In this document: in pieces, positions 7,290-10,450 of the stretch
How the letters are laid out: every line of letters begins with the position of its first letter
Numbering within the stretch: the first letter of the stretch is position 1
Assembly (NCBI GenBank): GCA_035705985.1
Contig: DASSVP010000156.1
Span: forward strand, 1-10,450
DNA: 10,450 nt
DNA from: JACVRW01 sp035705985
GTDB taxonomy: Bacteria > Actinomycetota > Thermoleophilia > Solirubrobacterales > Thermoleophilaceae
Direction: 5' to 3'
Program-made: the position numbers and the translations under genes
The notes under the pieces: generated by a model
Databases searched by the model: none
Told to the model about the DNA's origin: nothing
Seen by the model: only the letters and a program-made list of their open reading frames with translations

Positions 7290-8409
7290 GCGCTCCGTGC
7301 TTCTCACGGGCGCGACCGGATTCGTGGGCGCGGAGCTGCTCGCCCGCTACCTGAAGCGCACGGATCGCCACGTGTACGCGCTCGTTCGGGCGCCGACCGA
7401 CGCGGACGCGGCGACGCGCCTGCGCTCCGTGCTGGCGGACGGCGGGCGCGCGAACGGCGACGGGCTGCACCGCGTCACGGCGGTGGCGGCCGATCTGGAG
7501 CGCGACGGGCTCGGCCTCTCGAGCGAGCGACGTGCGGAGCTCGCGAGGTCGGTCACCGACATCGTGCACTCGGCCGCGTCGGTGTCCTTCGAGCTGCCGC
7601 TCGACGATTCGCGCCGGATCAACGTGCACGGGACGCGCCATCTCCTCGATCTCGCGCGCGAGGCGCAGGACGCGGGCGGGCTCGACCGCTTCGCTCACGT
7701 GTCGACCGCGTACGTGGCGGGCACCCACACCGGCGAGTTCCGGGAGGACCAGCTCGACGTGGGGCAGGACTTCCGCAACTCGTACGAGCGCTCCAAGTTC
7801 GAGGCCGAGCGGCTCGTCCGCGACGCCGCTGATGCAGTGCCGGTGCAGATCTTCCGGCCCAGCATCATCGTCGGCGAGCGGTCCACTGGCTGGACGACGT
7901 CGTTCAACGTCCTCTACACGCCGCTGAAGGCGTTCGCGCGCGGACGGCTGCGCCTGCTCCCCGCACGGGAGTCGGCGCCGGTCGACGTCGTGCCCGTGGA
8001 TTACGTTGCCGACGCGATCTTCACGCTGGCCACCGGCCGCGTCGAAGACCACGCCGAGACGTTCCACCTCGTGGCGGGCTCGGCAGCCACGACCGTCGGC
8101 GTCCTCGCCGAACGGGCCGCCAGGCACCTGGACCGGCCACCGCCGCGACTCGTGCCGCCGCGCCTCTACAGGCGCGTCCTGCATCCGCTGCTGGTGCGGA
8201 TCGGACCCGCGCATCGCAGGCGCGCACTCCGCCGGATCGAGACGTTCTTTCCGTATTTCACGATGCGGGTCCGCTTCGACGACCGGCGGGCGCGGACGCG
8301 GCTCTCGTCGGCGGGCGTGCGTGTCACGCCGGTCGAGCGCTACCTGCCTCGCCTCATCGACTTCGCGCGCGCCGCCGATTGGGGGCGCAGACGGCCGAGG
8401 CGCCGCTGA
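7282..8409 (+). CDS. Fatty acyl-CoA/thioester reductase-type extended SDR (NAD-binding_4)
   Basis: A 375-residue extended short-chain dehydrogenase of the male-sterility/thioester-reductase type. The Rossmann nucleotide site is LLTGATGFVG (G10, G13, G16). The catalytic residues appear as S141 or T142 in HVSTAYV and Y168/K172 in SYERSK. FRPSIIVGE follows. The last 90 residues (ETFFPYFTMRVRFDDRRARTRL, then a RYLPRLIDFA segment) resemble the C-terminal part of fatty acyl-CoA reductases, ending in a basic RRRPRRR tail. The GTG at 7282 is chosen because it gives the glycine motif at the normal distance from the N-terminus and overlaps the acyltransferase gene by eight bases; GGGGGG at 7269-7274 is a weak ribosome site. 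The frame is open for 22 codons upstream, inside that gene. The likely role is reducing acyl-CoA to aldehyde or alcohol that the adjacent synthase esterifies. It is shorter than well-known alcohol-forming reductases (about 500 residues or more), so the product and true substrate are uncertain. Confidence 0.82.
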   Translation: MSERSVLLTGATGFVGAELLARYLKRTDRHVYALVRAPTDADAATRLRSVLADGGRANGDGLHRVTAVAADLERDGLGLSSERRAELARSVTDIVHSAASVSFELPLDDSRRINVHGTRHLLDLAREAQDAGGLDRFAHVSTAYVAGTHTGEFREDQLDVGQDFRNSYERSKFEAERLVRDAADAVPVQIFRPSIIVGERSTGWTTSFNVLYTPLKAFARGRLRLLPARESAPVDVVPVDYVADAIFTLATGRVEDHAETFHLVAGSAATTVGVLAERAARHLDRPPPRLVPPRLYRRVLHPLLVRIGPAHRRRALRRIETFFPYFTMRVRFDDRRARTRLSSAGVRVTPVERYLPRLIDFARAADWGRRRPRRR

Positions 8410-8424
8410 GCGCTCAGCAGCGCT
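8409..8424 (+). terminator. Hairpin at the end of the wax operon, possible shared terminator
   Basis: AGCGCT, loop CAGC and AGCGCT form a perfect 6-bp stem that begins in the reductase stop codon. It overlaps a perfect 14-bp palindrome at 8404-8417 centred between the reductase TGA and a minus-strand TGA at 8416-8414. It lies between convergent genes and could act on both strands, but no T-tract follows. Confidence 0.35.
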
Positions 8425-8611
8425 TCGGGAGCACCGTCACGCGCAGCGTGTTGGTCCTGTGGCCGCCGACGGTCGCGCAGATGCGGGCACTCCGTGGATC
8501 GCCCGGCCGAGCGTCAGCGCGGCGGACGCGCTCGGCGCCACGTGGCCGGCATGCGCCGCGGGCGCGCCCGCGCCCGACGCGGAGAGCGCCGCGACCGCCG
8601 CCGGCAGCGCT
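8414..8611 (-). pseudogene. Possible frameshifted remnant of a secreted protein gene
   Basis: This gap between convergent genes shows coding-like sequence on the minus strand in two frames joined by an apparent frameshift near 8475-8490. The upstream part reads ALPAAVAALSASGAGAPAAHA, like a signal peptide, then SASAALTLGRAIHG, with only about four of 42 codons lacking G or C at position three. The downstream part, in the same frame as the propeller protein gene, reads ICATVGGHRTNTLRVTVLPK and ends RC-stop at 8416-8414, with every third position G or C over its last 24 codons. No start codon with a ribosome site was found. It could be a decayed gene, a lost C-terminal domain, or chance in GC-rich DNA; the plus strand shares third positions and is not formally excluded. 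Confidence 0.3.
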
Positions 8612-9748
8612 TCAGCGGAGGACCATCACCTTGCGGGTCACGCGCCTCCCCGCGCCGGTCACCCGAACGGACACGCTCCTGCCGCCGCGGCGGAGCCGCG
8701 CCCTGCCCGCGCGGTTCGGCTTCACCCGCATTGCGGCGGAGCCGGAGACGGCCCGGCGGCTGCGGCCGATGGCCCTGCCTCCCGTCAGCAGCGTCGCCCG
8801 TGCCATGCAGGTGCAGGCGACCCGGATCCGAACGCCGCCGGTCAGGAGTGCGCTCAGGCGGATGCGCCGCGGCGCGGTGGCGGCCAACGCCGGGCCGGCT
8901 GCCGCCGGGCCCCAGTCCGGATGGTTGCCGCCCGGGATCACGAGCGGCCCGGAGCCCTCACAGGTGTCGAGGTTGATGCGAGCCACGTGGATGCCGTCGT
9001 CCTCCTGAAACGCCAGCGCGCTGCCGTCCGGCGACCAGGTGGGCCGGAAGAAGCTGCCCGTCGGCCCGGTCAGCTGGCAGCGCGGCTCGGGGAGCGCGGG
9101 AGGCGGCGCGGGCAGGCGGTATACCCGGATGCTCGAGCCGCCGTCGGCGGTCGCGGCGAACTTGGTCATCGCACGGTCCACCTCGCCGCCGCCGAGGTCC
9201 ACGTCGCCGTCCGCGAACCAATCCTGCACGTCGCCCGGCACCGGCCAGATCTGCACGTCCACGATCAGGCTCTGCGGGAAGATCAGCAGGCGGTTCGAGT
9301 CGAGCCAGGTGGGATTGAGGTAGCCCTTCAGAGGTCCGTCGATCTCCTCCTTCTCGGTCGGCCGCCCGGTGTGGGAGACCGCGGCGTAGGGTCCCTCGAG
9401 GATCGGACCGTTCGCGAAGAACCCGTACGACGCGAGCGCGCCGGTCGGCGACGTGTCCGTGAAGATCTTGCCGCCGTAGTCGTCGTCGCCCGCGGTGCCC
9501 CGCAGCGCGCCGGAGCGGCTCAGGCGGTGAAGGACGGAGCCGTTCGCCGCGATGATCGTGCCGTCGTCCGCCTGCGACGGCCGGCTGTACCCGCCCGCGG
9601 TGGTGAGCTGGCGCTGCCCCGAGCCGTCCGGGTTGGCCACCCAGACGTTCCCGCCTCGCTCGAAGACGATCGAGTCCGCGAGCGCCGTCGGGGCGGCTGC
9701 GGCGGACAGTGCGAGGAGGGCGGCCGCGAGGGCGGTGTATCGGCGCAC
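8612..9748 (-). CDS. Secreted TolB-like PD40 beta-propeller protein
   Basis: A 378-residue exported protein. Residues 1-24 are a Sec signal peptide (MRRYTALAAALLALSAAAAP, cleavage after ALA). The mature part opens with a PD40/WD40-like blade (SIVFERGGNVWVANPDGSGQ), and another is clear near 235-265 (RPTWSPDGSALAFQEDDGIH). The propeller ends with the typical HPDWGP at about 285. The last 90 residues are Arg- and Ala-rich and beta-prone, with a CTC pair, and look like an extracellular accessory domain. It resembles TolB in fold only: no Pal or Tol genes are nearby, so a role in the Tol system is not implied. Ligand and function are unknown. Translation starts at GTG 9748 without a Shine-Dalgarno site; TAGCGT lies six bases upstream, suggesting a leaderless transcript. 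The gene faces the wax operon tail to tail. Confidence 0.85.
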   Translation of the reverse strand: MRRYTALAAALLALSAAAAPTALADSIVFERGGNVWVANPDGSGQRQLTTAGGYSRPSQADDGTIIAANGSVLHRLSRSGALRGTAGDDDYGGKIFTDTSPTGALASYGFFANGPILEGPYAAVSHTGRPTEKEEIDGPLKGYLNPTWLDSNRLLIFPQSLIVDVQIWPVPGDVQDWFADGDVDLGGGEVDRAMTKFAATADGGSSIRVYRLPAPPPALPEPRCQLTGPTGSFFRPTWSPDGSALAFQEDDGIHVARINLDTCEGSGPLVIPGGNHPDWGPAAAGPALAATAPRRIRLSALLTGGVRIRVACTCMARATLLTGGRAIGRSRRAVSGSAAMRVKPNRAGRARLRRGGRSVSVRVTGAGRRVTRKVMVLR

Positions 9749-9754
9749 CTCGTG

Positions 9755-9760
9755 ACGCTA
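9755..9760 (-). promoter_or_regulatory. Candidate -10 element for a leaderless transcript of the propeller protein
   Basis: The minus strand reads TAGCGT with six bases before the GTG start, the same layout as the Cys-rich gene and the same hexamer as upstream of the wax operon. No Shine-Dalgarno site or clear -35 box is present. The gap to the upstream gene is only 48 bp, so read-through from argG is also possible. Confidence 0.45.
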
Positions 9761-9796
9761 CCCCGGGCCGGGCAGTAGCGCGAGTTTGGGTTGCGG

Positions 9797-9970
9797 CTAA
9801 TCGTTGCCCGACGAGGCGCGCGCGGCCAGCACGCCGGCGGCTATCACCGCGAACACCGTGGCGGCGGCGCCGAGCTTCACCTTGTTCTGCGCCAGCTTGC
9901 GCTTCGCGACCCGCGAGATCACCTGCCACGCGAGCCAGCCGAGCACCGTGTAGCCCTTGGTCGTCGTCAT
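9797..9970 (-). CDS. Small single-pass membrane protein coupled to argG
   Basis: This 57-residue protein has an amphipathic N-terminal helix with aromatic residues (YTVLGWLAWQV, residues 7-17), a very basic stretch (SRVAKRKLAQNKVK, 19-32) and one membrane segment at 33-50 (LGAAATVFAVIAAGVLAA), then a short polar tail. The positive-inside rule places the N-terminus in the cytoplasm. The ATG at 9970 overlaps the argG stop as ATGA and is preceded by GGAGGA at 9974-9979, inside the last argG codons. Translational coupling to argG is therefore likely. I do not recognise a named family, and nothing in the sequence links it to arginine synthesis beyond position. Good codon use, a strong ribosome site and a sensible topology support a real gene despite its size. 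Confidence 0.72.
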   Translation of the reverse strand: MTTTKGYTVLGWLAWQVISRVAKRKLAQNKVKLGAAATVFAVIAAGVLAARASSGND

Positions 9971-10450
9971 GACTCCTCCGTTCCCCGTTTGCGGATGTTG
10001 TACGCCATGCGCGACTGGAGCGACCAGAGCTCGATGAAGCCCGGGCTCGCCTGCTGCGAGAACAGCCCGCCCGACTCGCCGAAGCCGGCCAGCGCCGGGT
10101 CGTAGAGCGCGTTCGGCGAGCGCCGGGCCACCGCCCTGGCACTCCCCTTGTAGAGCCGCATCGTCACCTTGCCCGTGACCTGCTCGTTCACCGAGTCCAT
10201 CAACGCGTTGAGGTCCGACAGGAGCGGCTCGTACCACAGCCCGGCGTAGACCAGGTAGGCCCAGTGGTCGTCGAGATGCGGCTTGAAGTTGTTCTGGTGG
10301 ATCGTCCCGACCAGCTTCTCGAGCTCCTTGTGCGCGGTCAGGATGATCGCCGCGGCCGGCACCTCGTAGAGGTCGCGCACCTTGAGGCCGACGATGCGGT
10401 CCTCGAGGTGGTCCACGATCCCCACCCCGTGCCGGGCACCGATCTCGCCG
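9967..10450 (-). CDS. argG: Argininosuccinate synthase, C-terminal part (runs off the right edge)
   Basis: The last 160 residues of argininosuccinate synthase are visible; the N-terminal ATP-binding part lies beyond base 10450. The enzyme joins citrulline and aspartate using ATP, making argininosuccinate, AMP and pyrophosphate, the penultimate step of arginine synthesis in the cytoplasm. The visible part starts GEIGARHGVGIVDHLEDR, the well-conserved region of this family, followed by VGLKVRDLYEVPAA, AYLVYAGLWYEPL, VTGKVTMRLYKG and RRSPNALYDPALAGF. These match the multimerisation domain of the family in order and spacing. The C-terminus IRKRGTEES ends at TGA 9969-9967, overlapping the ATG of the small membrane protein by four bases. 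The gene appears intact in the visible part. No other arginine genes are in the window. Confidence 0.95.
   Translation of the reverse strand, partial: GEIGARHGVGIVDHLEDRIVGLKVRDLYEVPAAAIILTAHKELEKLVGTIHQNNFKPHLDDHWAYLVYAGLWYEPLLSDLNALMDSVNEQVTGKVTMRLYKGSARAVARRSPNALYDPALAGFGESGGLFSQQASPGFIELWSLQSRMAYNIRKRGTEES

Noticed and set aside
5787..7307. Minus-strand open frame opposite the wax ester synthase
   Set aside because: The plus strand holds the intact HHxxxDG acyltransferase with a ribosome site; the antisense product is Arg-rich without motifs.
8414..8614. Stop-codon read-through of the propeller gene into a 65-codon extension
   Set aside because: The frame is open after the stop, but its first 40 codons have poor third-position use and an unlikely Gly/Arg-rich product; a frameshifted remnant explains the pattern better.
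8612..9748. Assignment of the propeller protein as TolB of the Tol-Pal system
   Set aside because: Only the PD40 repeats are shared; there are no tolQRA or pal genes nearby, and the suspected host group does not normally use that system.
8006..9778. Long plus-strand open frame across the reductase end and the propeller gene
   Set aside because: It is a compositional shadow: it covers two well-supported genes in other frames, is dominated by Arg/Ala/Pro, and has no recognisable motif.

Overview
The window is high-GC chromosomal DNA with tightly packed genes and a strong preference for G or C at third codon positions. The gene families point to an actinobacterium: a SARP/BTAD-type regulator, a DnaE1-like replicative polymerase with an intact PHP domain, a WS/DGAT acyltransferase, secreted PD40-repeat proteins and apparently leaderless promoters. 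Their flavour suggests a deep lineage such as Thermoleophilia (Solirubrobacterales or Gaiellales). That placement is inference from family resemblance; no rRNA or other marker is present to test it.

Layout from left to right. (1) At 1-159, minus strand, lies the N-terminus of a secreted protein cut by the window edge. (2) At 267-2276, minus strand, is a two-gene unit: a Cys-rich 133-residue protein of unknown function followed 9 bp later by a regulator that joins a SARP-like DNA-binding head to two UspA-like domains. (3) At 2347-5790, minus strand, is dnaE, the replicative DNA polymerase III alpha subunit. (4) At 5928-8409, plus strand, divergent from dnaE, is an overlapping pair: a wax ester synthase/diacylglycerol acyltransferase and a reductase of the fatty acyl-CoA/thioester reductase type. 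Together they could turn acyl-CoA into a fatty alcohol and then a wax ester. (5) At 8410-8611 is a convergent gap with a hairpin and a possible frameshifted gene remnant. (6) At 8612-9748, minus strand, is a secreted TolB-like beta-propeller protein. (7) At 9797-10450, minus strand, is the C-terminal part of argG, overlapped by four bases by a 57-residue single-pass membrane protein gene.

Promoter architecture is a recurring theme. Three first genes on the minus strand (the Cys-rich protein, the propeller protein and dnaE) lack a Shine-Dalgarno sequence and have a TANNNT -10-like hexamer 6, 6 and 12 bases before the start codon. The wax synthase and the left-edge secreted protein have classic GGAGG sites. 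No CRISPR array, tRNA, rRNA, insertion sequence or attachment site was seen. Most of the window is ordinary housekeeping DNA. The least explained parts are the regulator with its Cys-rich partner, the wax ester pair with a shortened reductase, and the small membrane protein attached to argG.
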